Numbered from the stretch's first letter, positions 50,814 through 59,807 are shown. The stretch: 64,000 bases of DNA from Trinickia violacea (GCF_005280735.1 NZ_CP040078.1:1302001-1366000); one strand, 5' to 3'. Translations and numbers: made by a program. The notes: generated by a model not told the origin, from the sequence alone.

Positions 50814-52550
50814 ATGAGCAACTCGGACGACACGCGGGTTGAACCCCCGCCAGGAGCAACGCTCGCGCGTCGGCTACGCCGTTTTGAGCCCAGCATACTG
50901 CTGTGGCTCGCCATGATTGCCGTGCTCGTGTTCCTAGTGGCCAGCCCGATGCTCCGGTTGCTGATCTCGAGCTTCGAGGAAGCGGAGACCGGTCGGTTTA
51001 CGTTCGCCAATTACCGCGACGCCTATGGCAGCCTGCGCCACCTGCAAGCCCTGCTGAACTCGCTGGAACTCGGTGCCGGCGTCGCGCTGCTTGCTGGGGT
51101 GCTCGGCGTGCCGATCGCCTGGGCTATCTCGCGCACCGACATGCCGGCCAAATCGTTCGTGCGGTTGACTGTGCTGGGCGCCTTCATCACTCCGCCGTAT
51201 CTCGGCGCCATCGGTTGGATCCTGCTGGCAGGCCCGAATTCGGGCTGGCTCAATCGGGTTTGGATGGCGTTCACTGGGGGCGACCACGGTATCTTCAATG
51301 TCTATTCCATGACCGGGCTGATCTTAGTGGTCGGTGTTGCCTCGTTCCCCTATGTGTTCGTGTTCACGAACTCGGCACTCGATCTCGTCTCCTCGGAGAT
51401 GGAGGATGCAGCGAACATTCTGGGCGCCGGTACTTTGCGCACCACTTTCCGAGTGACCCTGCCGCTGGTTCTGCCGGCAATCCTAGGGGGCCTAATCATC
51501 AGCTTTCTGGAGGCCATTGCGCTGTTCGGCGCCCCGGCTCTGATCGCTCTGCCGGCACGCTTCAACGTGGTCTCGACCCAGCTGTGGCAATTCTTCGAAT
51601 ATCCGGTTCGGGTCGAGGAGGCGGCCGCCTATAGCATCCCGCTGCTGCTGATCACCATGCTGATGTTCTGGCTGCAGCGCGCGCTCACCGGGCGCAAAGG
51701 GTACGTGGCCGTGTCCGGCAAGGGCGGCGAGCGGCGCTTGATCCGGCTCGGGCGCTGGCGCTGGGCGATGCTGTTCTACGCGCTGTTCGTCGCGACCATA
51801 TCGGTGCTTCTGCCTATGGGGGTGCTGCTGCAGGCGGCCTTTAGCAAGGCATGGGGGCGCGGGTTTTCCATAGTAAACCTCACGCTGGGTAATTTCCGCT
51901 ATGTTTTGTTCGAGCAGACGCAGGCGAAGCAGGCGATCCTCAATACTTTGCTCTATGCGGGCGCGACCGCCTTCGCCGCGATCGGTCTTTCGCTAGCGAT
52001 CGCCTATGTAGTGAGCCGCAAGCTCGTGCCATGGAGCAGCGCGCTGGCCTTCCTGTGCATGACACCGTTCGTCATCCCGGGAGTCGTGCTGGCGATCGGT
52101 TTCTATGCGGCCTACGCGCCGCCTCCGCTCGCGCTCTACGGCTCGGCGACGATTATGATTCTCGCCTTCACCACCCGCTTCCTGCCGATCGCCTATACGT
52201 CGAGCGCCGCCGGCATGCGCAGTATCAACCCGGAAATGGAGGAGGCGGTGCGCATTCTGGGCGGCGGCCGGCCCACCGCCATTCGCAAAGTGCTGGCGCC
52301 GCTGCTCAAGAAAAGTCTCGCCGGCGCCTGGATCCTGGTATTCATTCCGGCAGCGCGTGAGCTGTCCGTAGCTATCTTCCTCGTAGGGCCCAACACGCGA
52401 GTCATCTCGGTGATGCTGTTCGACCTCTCCGAAGAGGGCAATTTCGAGGTGCTGGCAGCGCTCGGCACCATCCTGCTGGCCGTGTCGATTGCCATCGCGG
52501 CGCTCGGCTATCGAGTCATCGGCCGCGATTTCCTGCTGCGGAGAAATTGA
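50814..52550 (+). CDS. ABC transporter permease (fused two-domain, FbpB-type)
   Basis: A 578-residue membrane protein made of two BPD_transp_1 halves, each with about six transmembrane segments. The EAA loops are DAANILGAGTLRTTFRVTLP (about 200-220) and EAVRILGGGRPTAIRKVLAP (about 478-498). Such fused permeases belong to ferric iron and related importers. It starts 31 bp after the binding protein gene and directly abuts the ATPase gene (TGA then GTG). Confidence 0.9.
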   Translation: MSNSDDTRVEPPPGATLARRLRRFEPSILLWLAMIAVLVFLVASPMLRLLISSFEEAETGRFTFANYRDAYGSLRHLQALLNSLELGAGVALLAGVLGVPIAWAISRTDMPAKSFVRLTVLGAFITPPYLGAIGWILLAGPNSGWLNRVWMAFTGGDHGIFNVYSMTGLILVVGVASFPYVFVFTNSALDLVSSEMEDAANILGAGTLRTTFRVTLPLVLPAILGGLIISFLEAIALFGAPALIALPARFNVVSTQLWQFFEYPVRVEEAAAYSIPLLLITMLMFWLQRALTGRKGYVAVSGKGGERRLIRLGRWRWAMLFYALFVATISVLLPMGVLLQAAFSKAWGRGFSIVNLTLGNFRYVLFEQTQAKQAILNTLLYAGATAFAAIGLSLAIAYVVSRKLVPWSSALAFLCMTPFVIPGVVLAIGFYAAYAPPPLALYGSATIMILAFTTRFLPIAYTSSAAGMRSINPEMEEAVRILGGGRPTAIRKVLAPLLKKSLAGAWILVFIPAARELSVAIFLVGPNTRVISVMLFDLSEEGNFEVLAALGTILLAVSIAIAALGYRVIGRDFLLRRN

Positions 52551-53621
52551 GTGAGCAAGCTCGCACTGCGCGGCATCGAGAAACGCTTCGGTCAAGTGCT
52601 GGCCGTCGATGGCCTGGAACTGGTACTCGAGGAGGGGGAGTTCGTGTCGCTGCTCGGCCCCTCCGGCTGCGGGAAGACGACAACACTGCGAATGATCGCC
52701 GGCTTCATCGATCCGAGTGCCGGCACGATCGAGATGGACGGCAAGCTGTTGTCCTCGCCCGCGGGAGCTGTGCCGCCGGAGCGGCGGCAAATGTCAATGA
52801 TCTTCCAGAGTTACGCGGTGTGGCCAAACATGACGGTCGAGCAAAACGTGGCATTCGGGCTCAAGCTGCGGCGGCTGTCGGGTGAGGAAATGCGCAGGCG
52901 CGTCGGTGAGATGCTCGACGTCGTTCATATGAGCCACCTGGCACAGCGCTATCCCGCCGACCTCAGCGGCGGTCAGCAGCAGCGCGTGGCGCTCGCGCGC
53001 GCCGTCGTCATCCGGCCCTCTGTGCTGCTGCTTGACGAGCCGCTTTCCAACCTCGACGCCAACCTGCGCGAGGAGATGCGCTTTGAGATCCGAAGGCTGC
53101 ATGACGAGTTCCGCATTACTACCGTATACGTCACCCACGATCAAGCGGAGGCGATGGTGACGTCCGACCGCATCGCAGTGATGAACCAGGGCCGCATCGA
53201 GCAGGTCGACAGCCCGCATACGCTCTATACCAGGCCCAGGACGCGCTTCGTTGCCGGCTTCGTCGGCCGCACCAATCTGATTGATGGCGCCTGCAACGGC
53301 GCTGAGATCGTGTTTGATCGGTTCAGCGTACCGCGCAGCGCGTTGCCGGACGGCGGTGCGCTCGCAGGCAAGGTGACTTTCTCGGTGCGGCCTCAGAGCA
53401 TGCGGCTTTCGCGCAGCAAATCGCAACGCGTCGACCATGTCCCGCAGGTCGAGGTGAGAGTCCTTGAGCGCGCATACCTCGGCGAGTATTGGGACTACGC
53501 GGTGGTCCCAGTGGCGAGTTCGACGCGCTTGCGCGTGAGCGCATCCCCGCTCGACGTCTACAATGTCGGGGAGGTGCTCTGGCTGGAACTCGACCCCAGC
53601 CAGATGGCGGCGATCGTATGA
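52551..53621 (+). CDS. ABC transporter ATP-binding protein
   Basis: 356 residues with a GTG start immediately after the permease stop. Walker A GPSGCGKTT, Q-loop IFQSYAVWP, signature LSGGQQQR, Walker B LLLDEP and H-loop VTHDQ are intact. The C-terminal part (about 245-350) is a TOBE-like domain as in FbpC/PotA-type ATPases. It powers the importer made with the genes at 49716 and 50814. The next gene, nitrile hydratase alpha, starts 90 bp downstream. Confidence 0.93.
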   Translation: MSKLALRGIEKRFGQVLAVDGLELVLEEGEFVSLLGPSGCGKTTTLRMIAGFIDPSAGTIEMDGKLLSSPAGAVPPERRQMSMIFQSYAVWPNMTVEQNVAFGLKLRRLSGEEMRRRVGEMLDVVHMSHLAQRYPADLSGGQQQRVALARAVVIRPSVLLLDEPLSNLDANLREEMRFEIRRLHDEFRITTVYVTHDQAEAMVTSDRIAVMNQGRIEQVDSPHTLYTRPRTRFVAGFVGRTNLIDGACNGAEIVFDRFSVPRSALPDGGALAGKVTFSVRPQSMRLSRSKSQRVDHVPQVEVRVLERAYLGEYWDYAVVPVASSTRLRVSASPLDVYNVGEVLWLELDPSQMAAIV

Positions 53622-53710
53622 CTTTCCTGCTCGCCTCGTTGCACGAAAACGCGCACATTGTGCGGGGGGTACCGCCACGGAGCCTGGTCTCTACCGGCTA
53701 ACATCGCATC

Positions 53711-54325
53711 ATGACGCACGACTACGATCAGAGCGGCGAACATAGCGAACTGAGCGAGATGGATCTGCGCGTTCGCGCGCTGCAGACTGTGCTCTCCCAG
53801 AAGGGTTATATCGATCTGGCGGCTCTGGATGTACTGATCGATACCTACGAAACAAAGATCGGGCCACGTAATGGAGCCCGTGTTGTCGCAAAGGCTTGGG
53901 TCGACCCGGCCTTCCACAAGTGGTTGCTCGAGGACGCGACTTCCGCCATCGCGTCACTGGGGTATACAGGTCGGCATATGGTTGCGCTCGAGAACACCGA
54001 GTCGCGATACAACATGGTTGTGTGCACGCTTTGCAGTTGCTATCCATGGCCCGTCCTTGGGCTTCCGCCAACCTGGTACAAGAGTACGGCGTATCGTGCC
54101 CGTGCGGTCAGGGATCCGCGTGGTGTGCTAAGGGATTTTGGCGTCACGCTGCCTGAATCGACGGAGATCCGCGTCTGGGATTCCACCGCCGAGGTGCGCT
54201 ATCTCGTCATTCCGCGACGCCCTGCAGGCACCGAGGGCCTGAGCGAGGAGGAGCTAGCGGCCCTGGTCACGCGCGATTCCATGATCGGGACCGGACTGCC
54301 GAGGAGTCCGGGGAGTTCAGGATGA
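53711..54325 (+). CDS. nthA: Nitrile hydratase subunit alpha, Co-type metal claw
   Basis: 204 residues. The metal claw VVCTLCSC has C105, C108, S109 and C110; Thr between the first cysteines (CTLCSC) is the mark of cobalt enzymes, whereas iron enzymes have CSLCSC. The claw cysteines are oxidised after translation. The next segment YPWPVLGLPPTWYKS is diagnostic of the family. The enzyme hydrates nitriles to amides. Its stop overlaps the beta subunit start (ATGA). It follows an ABC importer in the same direction. Confidence 0.95.
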   Translation: MTHDYDQSGEHSELSEMDLRVRALQTVLSQKGYIDLAALDVLIDTYETKIGPRNGARVVAKAWVDPAFHKWLLEDATSAIASLGYTGRHMVALENTESRYNMVVCTLCSCYPWPVLGLPPTWYKSTAYRARAVRDPRGVLRDFGVTLPESTEIRVWDSTAEVRYLVIPRRPAGTEGLSEEELAALVTRDSMIGTGLPRSPGSSG

Positions 54326-54984
54326 GCTATTGTTCCCACGCGGACCTGGGCGGACAGAAGGGGGCCGGCCAGGTCGTCCCCGACCCTGACGATGAACTGT
54401 TCCACGCGCAATGGGAGCGGTACGCGCTGGCCCTGACGCTGGCGATGCGCGCGACTGGCGCATGGAACATCGACATGTTTCGCAGCGCGTGCGAAACCTT
54501 GCCCGATTACACTGCATTGACCTACTACGGTGTCTGGGTCAGGGCACTGGAGCAGCTTCTCATCGAAGGGGGCCTGATCGTTGAAGACGAGCTCGTGGCA
54601 GGCCGCATGCTGCGCCCACCGGCCCCGCTGCCGAGCGTCTTGCGAGCAACCGAAGTTGCCAGGGTGGTGGCGAAAGGCAGGATGACCGAGCGGTCCGCGA
54701 CGTCGCCAGCCCGCTTCAAGGTGGGTGAGGATGTGCGCACTCGCCAATCCGAGGTCCAGCACCACACCCGTCTGCCCGGCTACGCCAGAGGGAAGATAGG
54801 GCGCGTCGAACAGATCCGCGGCGTGCACGTGTTCGCCGATGCTAACGCGCAGGGCTTGGGTGAGCACCCGCAGTGGCTTTATTCAGTCGTGTTCGAAGGA
54901 CGCCAGTTGTGGGGCGACGATGCACCCGAAGGTCTGAGCGTTTCGATTGACGCATGGGAACCCTACCTGGAGCCGCTTGCATGA
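54322..54984 (+). CDS. nthB: Nitrile hydratase subunit beta
   Basis: 220 residues with the beta-subunit layout: N-terminal DLGGQKG (DxGGxxG), WERYALALTLAMRATGAWN, the SH3-like C-terminal domain from about 130 (FKVGEDVRTR, HTRLPGYARGKIG, YSVVFEG, LWGDDA, VSIDAWEPYLEP). It pairs with the alpha subunit at the active site. ATGA overlaps at both ends show tight coupling with the alpha and activator genes. Confidence 0.93.
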   Translation: MSYCSHADLGGQKGAGQVVPDPDDELFHAQWERYALALTLAMRATGAWNIDMFRSACETLPDYTALTYYGVWVRALEQLLIEGGLIVEDELVAGRMLRPPAPLPSVLRATEVARVVAKGRMTERSATSPARFKVGEDVRTRQSEVQHHTRLPGYARGKIGRVEQIRGVHVFADANAQGLGEHPQWLYSVVFEGRQLWGDDAPEGLSVSIDAWEPYLEPLA

Positions 54985-55346
54985 GCAACCAATCCGATGA
55001 GTTGCCCGGAACGCTTCGTGACGATGACAGCCCCAGGTTTCAAGCACCCTGGCAGGCGCAGGCCTTCGCGATGGCTGTCGCGTTGCATGAGCGCGGCCTT
55101 TTCACCTGGTCCGAATGGACACGGGCGCTCGCCGGGCAGATCGCCAAGGCGCAGGTCACAGGCGATGCCGGTCTCGATGATAACTATTACCACTGCTGGC
55201 TTTCAGCGCTTGAAACGCTGATCGCGGCGAAAGGCGCCAGCTCGGAAAAGGAGCTGCTTGACTATCAACGGGCATGGGGGCGCGCCGCGGCTCGCACGTC
55301 GCACGGCCAGCCGATTGAGCTTCAACGCGAGGATTTCGAGAGCTGA
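54981..55346 (+). CDS. Nitrile hydratase accessory (activator) protein
   Basis: A 121-residue beta-like small protein that overlaps the beta subunit by four bases. It carries the activator signature FQAPWQAQAFAMAVALHERG and FTWSEWTRALAGQI, followed by YHCWLSALETLI. Homologues of this family, related to the N-terminus of the beta subunit, help insert cobalt and oxidise the claw cysteines. It completes the alpha-beta-activator order typical of Co-type clusters. No amidase follows. Confidence 0.9.
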   Translation: MSNQSDELPGTLRDDDSPRFQAPWQAQAFAMAVALHERGLFTWSEWTRALAGQIAKAQVTGDAGLDDNYYHCWLSALETLIAAKGASSEKELLDYQRAWGRAAARTSHGQPIELQREDFES

Positions 55347-55752
55347 GCGACTGCAAGGTCCGTTGGTGCGGGGCGCCCGCCTGCCTTTCGATACATGACC
55401 GTCGCGTTTCGGGAGACAGCTTTGCCCGCTATGTAGGGTCGATGGCGGTCCGTCGCGAACAGCAAGAATCGGCCGAGCGGTCAAAGCTGAAAACTCTATG
55501 GGGCGTCGCTTTATTCCTCCCCAGGTGCCACGAAGCCCATATAGCCGAGATTGGCGGCATTCGCGAATGTCCGTTCATGGGCCCGGGTGCGGCTCAACGC
55601 CGAACCCGCCCGACAGCGGACATTGGTCATCATCATCTTGCTGCCACGAACGGCAGTAATGGCGGAGTACTTACCGGCCGACATGACTACACGAATGACC
55701 GTTGTACCTAAGCGGGCGTATTAGCGTCGATGGGCGAACGGCAGCATTGGCC
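55347..55752. other. 406-bp gap between the nitrile hydratase operon and the IS element
   Basis: No gene is supported. There is an 8-bp inverted pair (AATGTCCG 55566-55573 and CGGACATT 55617-55624). The segment near 55680-55705 is weakly similar to the sequence preceding repeat B, so it may be another decayed repeat. Confidence 0.5.
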
Positions 55753-55777
55753 GGCGGATTCAACCGGTCGATGCAAC
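55753..55777 (+). repeat. IS30 element left inverted repeat
   Basis: 25 bp, exact reverse complement of 56957-56981; it includes the transposase stop codon. Confidence 0.92.
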
Positions 55778-56920
55778 GAATTGATGGAATCGTTCAGCGG
55801 GCGTCTCGTAGTTTAGGGTCTTTCTGGGACGCTCGTTCAATCGTCTCGCAACGGCGTTGAGCTTGGCCTGTGAATGGACCGAGAGGTCAGTTCCCTTTGG
55901 AAAGTACTGTCTTAGGAGTCCGTTCGTGTTCTCATTCGAGCCGCGCTGCCAGGGATGCTGCGGATCACAGAAATAGACTTTGATGTCGGTGGCCACTGTA
56001 AAGCGTTTGTGGTCCGTCATCTCGGTTCCGCGATCCCACGTCAATGATTTATAGAGCTCCTGCGGCAGCTTGCAGGCATGCTTGATTAGCGCGTTGATGA
56101 CTGTCTCGGTGTCCTTGCTGGCGATCTTCACCAACATCACATAGCGAGTCTGGCGTTCAACGAGGCTCACAATCTGGCTGCTCGCACTGCCGCATAGCAG
56201 GTCGCCTTCCCAATGGCCAGGAACAGCGCGGTCTTCGACTGCGGCTGGGCGTTCGCTGATTGGTACCGTGTCGTGAAGTCTGCCGTGATCCTCAGTCTTT
56301 TGCGTATGGTGGCGCGAGCGACGCATGGCCCGGGTGCGCCGCAAATGCTCCAGCAATTCCTTCTTTAGCGCACCGCGAGCCTGTATATAAAGGCTCCGGT
56401 AGATCGTCTCGTGCGACACCTGATAGTCCTTGTTGACCGCGTATGAGTGCGTGAGCCAACCGGCAATCTGTTCTGGCGACCACTGCAGCTGAAGTTTGCT
56501 CGCCACGACCTGGGCGAGCGCTCGATTTCTGACGAGCTTACATTCCTTTGGGCGACGGGCCCGCTCCCAGGCAAGCTGGTCGGCCTGATTTGCTCGATAG
56601 CCTTGAGCTCCGCCATTTCGCCTGATTTCCCGGCTGATGGTGGAAGGCGCTCGTCCGAGCCGGCTTGCCACCAAACGGATCGAGTGCCCTGCCACCAAGG
56701 AGCGCGATATTTCTTCTCGCTCGGCAAGTGTCAACGCCAGTCTGGAGCGGTGTCGTCGTGGCGGTTGTATTCCGCCTGTTTCCGCAAGAATCCCCTGTAC
56801 CGACGAATGATTCCGGTCGAACAGCTGGGCGATCTTCTGAAGCGATTCGCCTTTCCGCCAGCGTTCCCACATTAACGCTTTCTGGCTCTCTGTGTAGTAA
56901 ATCCGCCGTCTTTGCTTCAT
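55760..56920 (-). CDS. IS30-family transposase
   Basis: 386 residues from the ATG at 56920 (GAAGGG upstream; an in-frame GTG at 56935 is possible). N-terminal HTH regions: LMWERWRKGESLQKIAQLF and LTLAEREEISRSLVAGHSIR with SRLGRAPSTISREIRRN. The DDE domain shows GHWEGDLL (first Asp), LTWDRGTEM (second Asp) and RGSNENTNGLLRQYFPKGTD (Glu) characteristic of IS30. The frame is intact and full length, so the element may be active. Confidence 0.95.
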   Translation of the reverse strand: MKQRRRIYYTESQKALMWERWRKGESLQKIAQLFDRNHSSVQGILAETGGIQPPRRHRSRLALTLAEREEISRSLVAGHSIRLVASRLGRAPSTISREIRRNGGAQGYRANQADQLAWERARRPKECKLVRNRALAQVVASKLQLQWSPEQIAGWLTHSYAVNKDYQVSHETIYRSLYIQARGALKKELLEHLRRTRAMRRSRHHTQKTEDHGRLHDTVPISERPAAVEDRAVPGHWEGDLLCGSASSQIVSLVERQTRYVMLVKIASKDTETVINALIKHACKLPQELYKSLTWDRGTEMTDHKRFTVATDIKVYFCDPQHPWQRGSNENTNGLLRQYFPKGTDLSVHSQAKLNAVARRLNERPRKTLNYETPAERFHQFVASTG

Positions 56921-56956
56921 TGCAACGCCCTTCACTGCTTATGCAGTCTTAAGTGT

Positions 56957-56981
56957 GTTGCATCGACCGGTTGAATCCGCC
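56957..56981 (-). repeat. IS30 element right inverted repeat
   Basis: 25 bp, exact reverse complement of 55753-55777, 37 bp upstream of the transposase start. Confidence 0.92.
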
Positions 56982-57500
56982 CCGAGAACTTGCCGATCGA
57001 AACCACTGCTCGAACGGCCGTTGCACCCCCGTAAGCGGCCATCTCACCGCCAAAGACGAACGCTCCTTCATCGGCCTTTGCCGACATTCAGGTGTCGCCG
57101 TTCGTGAGGCAGCTTCAGGTTGCTTTTCTGCCATTAGGACCGCCGCGACCACGAATGTCGGGTTTCACTGCGAGCGAATGCGTACTTTCCCTTCTCGGCC
57201 ACTCGCGTTCTCGCGCATCGAATGGTCAGTTCCGGAGTACAGCGGTCATCCTCCTCGCAACAATGCCCGGCGGGCTATCGGGCATTCGCGCCGGTGTTGC
57301 ACGCATGCTCGATGAAGTACGACGTTCGTCACGACGCGCTTGACGTATCACGTAGACATGGACGTGCTCACCGACCTGCGCCGTGGGCTGCGGTTCCGGA
57401 GGCCGGGGGTGAGCTTGGAGTGCCGGCAGTGCGTTCGTGCGCCACTCCGGCCTCGGAATGACTTCCCGGACGCCGAAGCTGGTTGAGTCCTCGTAAAGCT
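56982..57500. other. 519-bp gap with repeat B and no supported gene
   Basis: Contains repeat B (core 57031-57076). Short open frames downstream have no recognisable product. Confidence 0.5.
57031..57076 (+). repeat. Repeat B, identical 46-bp core
   Basis: Identical over 46 bp to 45637-45682, with weaker similarity continuing to about 57195. It is 50 bp from the right end of the IS30 element. Confidence 0.8.
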
Positions 57501-58091
57501 CTAACTCCGCGCCAGTGCAAGAAACTCAGCGCGTGCTGCATCCCGCTCGCGAATGCATCCGCGTAGCGCTGTGGTTATGGTTTCACTGTTCGTGTGCTGT
57601 ACGCCGCGCGACTCGACGCACAAGTGGCGGGCACTGACCCATACTCCAACGCCGAGCGGTTGCAGGTGCTCCACCAGGGCGTCAGCGATCTGGCTCGTCA
57701 AGCGCTCCTGTACCTGCAATCGGCGCGCGAACGCGTCCGCCAGACGGTCCAGCTTCGACAGTCCAATTACCTTCCCATCAGGTATGTAGGCAATGGTGCA
57801 CCGACCGATAATCGGAGCCAAATGGTGCTCGCAGTGCGAATAGACCGGGATGTCCTTGCGCACAACCATCTGGTCATAGTGTTCCGCCCCGTCCTCAAAC
57901 ACCTTCATCAGCTCGGCGATGTCCACGCGGTATCCGCCGCACCAGTGCCGCCACGCCTTCGCAACCCTCGCCGGTGTATCGCGCAACCCCTCACGCAGCG
58001 GGTCGTCATCAACCAGTGCGAGCAGGTTGGTGATTACAGACTCCAACTCCTCGTTTGGGTGGTAAGGCAGTTCCATCTTCTTCAACTGCAT
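57501..58091 (-). CDS. folE: GTP cyclohydrolase I
   Basis: A 196-residue GCH1. The zinc site is seen in YSHCEHHLAP and ARHLCVESRGV, with IGLSKLDRLADAFARRLQVQ and HTNSETITTALRG. It converts GTP to dihydroneopterin triphosphate, the first step to folate and pterins. The ATG at 58091 is preceded by AGGAGAG. In Burkholderiales folE is usually a core gene; its place here between an IS element and a DUF5666-like gene in accessory DNA suggests an additional copy, perhaps induced by stress or used by another pathway. Neighbours give no firm clue. Confidence 0.93.
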   Translation of the reverse strand: MQLKKMELPYHPNEELESVITNLLALVDDDPLREGLRDTPARVAKAWRHWCGGYRVDIAELMKVFEDGAEHYDQMVVRKDIPVYSHCEHHLAPIIGRCTIAYIPDGKVIGLSKLDRLADAFARRLQVQERLTSQIADALVEHLQPLGVGVWVSARHLCVESRGVQHTNSETITTALRGCIRERDAARAEFLALARS

Positions 58092-58263
58092 GACAATCAA
58101 CTCTCCTGTAAATCGCACTGTTGACACCGTGTTTCGCTCATTTCTAAGCGTGACCACACGCACGCAGTCGTCCGCGTTCATTGTTCACCAGCACAACCGC
58201 AATATGAAAGGTTGCCTACGCGAACGATTGGCTCGCAGGCGAACGACTTATCAACATTTCGCA

Positions 58264-58878
58264 CTACAGCGACGGTATAACGCCGTCTTTTTCTACTAAA
58301 ACCACGTGCGCTTCATAGACACCTTGCTGAGCGGGAGTCACCACGACGATCACCTTCTTGCCCGACGTGAGGTCGGCTCGCGTCGCCGGAGCAAACGTCA
58401 CGACCGGCACGTTTCCGGGCACTGTCACCGTATTACTCCCGCCCCTATACGACAGTTTGAGTTCGCGACCGCTGGAACCCGTGACAAGACTGTCCACGTT
58501 GGCATTCGTCATCGTGCTGTTGGGTCCGAAGTCGTAAGCGAAGTGTCCTTCCTGTGTGCCGCGTGCCGCTTCCGGAAAGAGCAGAACGGAAGTAGCAGTC
58601 ATCTTTCCGTCGGGGCCCGTAATTGCTGGCGTCCCGACATAGGATCCCACTTTGACGTCCGAGAGCTTGATCACCTTGAGGGCCGTTACCGCGACGTCAG
58701 GCTCGACTTCGATCGAAACATTGTCGCCGCTGTGGCGATGCACTGTCAGCACGTTGCCGCGAAGCGACACAATATCGCCGCGGATGCGTTCGCGTTTGAC
58801 GTCAGACGTCTGTGCGAACGAGACACAGGCCAATGTCAAGGTGGCGAGCAAAACGCACAGTTTCTTAAGAGTGGACAT
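58264..58878 (-). CDS. Periplasmic DUF5666-like protein
   Basis: 204 residues: signal peptide MSTLKKLCVLLATLTLACVS ending SFAQ, then small beta-barrel repeats of the kind seen in DUF5666 and related proteins (RIRGDIVSLRGNVLTVHR; SDVKVGSYVGTPAI). There are no catalytic motifs. Such proteins are sometimes misnamed metal ABC transporter permeases, which this is not. It lies upstream of folE on the same strand with a 170-bp gap. Function unknown. Confidence 0.7.
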   Translation of the reverse strand: MSTLKKLCVLLATLTLACVSFAQTSDVKRERIRGDIVSLRGNVLTVHRHSGDNVSIEVEPDVAVTALKVIKLSDVKVGSYVGTPAITGPDGKMTATSVLLFPEAARGTQEGHFAYDFGPNSTMTNANVDSLVTGSSGRELKLSYRGGSNTVTVPGNVPVVTFAPATRADLTSGKKVIVVVTPAQQGVYEAHVVLVEKDGVIPSL

Positions 58879-59035
58879 GGATACTCTGTATGTAAGTTGT
58901 GTTGAAGACGGCTCGCACACAGTGCCTACTTTGCCTGACGCGCTGCGGAGATGATCGCGGCAGCGACCTCTTCAGGCTTCGACAGCTACCGCATGCTCAA
59001 TCCACACAATCAATTCGTTAAACGGTCCGAATCAA

Positions 59036-59689
59036 TTACTCAATTGCCGGCTGAACAGAAGTCGCTCGCGCCAGCGCCACTGCGCGCTCGCGCGCAGCCT
59101 GTCTGGCCGCTTCGTCCACTTCGGGACCTAGGAGTGTTTTCTCGAGGACGATCGATTCAACGTCGGTCACGCCGACGGATCGCAGCCACGTTTCCATAAA
59201 CGGCCGCTGAAAATCGAACGAATGTGCGGGTGTGCTCGAGTCCATTGAATAGTCGAGACCTCTCGCATAGATGACCACCGCCTGCTTGTCTTTCAGCAAT
59301 CCCGTCATCCCTCGCTCGTCGAAAGAGAAGAGGATGTTCCGGTGCGAGACGACATCAATGAACTGCTTGAGCTTGTACGGGATCGAGAAATTCCACAGCG
59401 GCACGGAGAAGAGCAGCGTATCGGCGTCGTGCAACCGCTGCGCGAGCGCCCGGATGCTCGTCCACGCCTGCTGTTGGGATTTGCTGAGCGGCGTGCCGCT
59501 CAGGTCCGCATATTTGGCATCGAGCGCGTCGCCGTCGAACTCCGGCAACCCGACTGACCACAGATCGAGCGCATCGATCCGATGGTCTGGATGCGCGTCG
59601 CGATAAGCGTCCAGATACGCGCGCGCGACGTCAAGCGACGCAGATCGCCGCTTACGGGGCGACGATTCGATATGCAGTAAGGTCGGCAT
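59036..59689 (-). CDS. azoR: FMN-dependent NADH-azoreductase
   Basis: A 217-residue flavodoxin-fold enzyme. FMN phosphate loop HIESSPRKRRSASLDVA (about 6-22), the PLWNFSIPYKLKQFIDVV motif (about 97-114) and an insert typical of AzoR. It reduces azo dyes and quinones with NADH and FMN. The start follows GAGCTATCCC. It is divergent from the LysR at 59808 with a 118-bp shared upstream region, the standard layout for LysR control. Confidence 0.92.
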   Translation of the reverse strand: MPTLLHIESSPRKRRSASLDVARAYLDAYRDAHPDHRIDALDLWSVGLPEFDGDALDAKYADLSGTPLSKSQQQAWTSIRALAQRLHDADTLLFSVPLWNFSIPYKLKQFIDVVSHRNILFSFDERGMTGLLKDKQAVVIYARGLDYSMDSSTPAHSFDFQRPFMETWLRSVGVTDVESIVLEKTLLGPEVDEAARQAARERAVALARATSVQPAIE

Positions 59690-59807
59690 GGGATAGCTCC
59701 AGGTGTGTGACAGCCATCATCAAAACATATCGCGACGCAAAATATAAACGAAGTATCATCGTGTCATTCAGTGTTAATCGCACTGAATAGACCCAAGGAA
59801 ATGTCCG

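Larger units (their letters stand above)
55753..56981 (-). mobile_element. IS30-family insertion sequence
   Basis: A 1,229-bp element bounded by perfect 25-bp terminal inverted repeats (55753-55777 and 56957-56981, GGCGGATTCAACCGGTCGAT... at the left end). It encodes one intact transposase whose stop lies inside the left repeat. A 2-bp CC occurs next to both ends, too short to call as a target duplication. It sits in non-coding DNA between the nitrile hydratase operon and folE. Confidence 0.92.

Noticed and set aside
53711..54325. Iron-type nitrile hydratase, suggested by the neighbouring ferric-type importer
   Set aside because: The claw has CTLCSC; Thr at this position marks the cobalt class.
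53711..58091. A toyocamycin/sangivamycin-like 7-deazapurine pathway made of folE and nitrile hydratase
   Set aside because: Only two of the needed enzyme types are present, they are on opposite strands and separated by an IS element; no QueD/E/C-like genes are nearby.
58264..58878. Metal ABC transporter permease, a name often given to such proteins
   Set aside because: It has one signal peptide, no membrane segments and small beta repeats.
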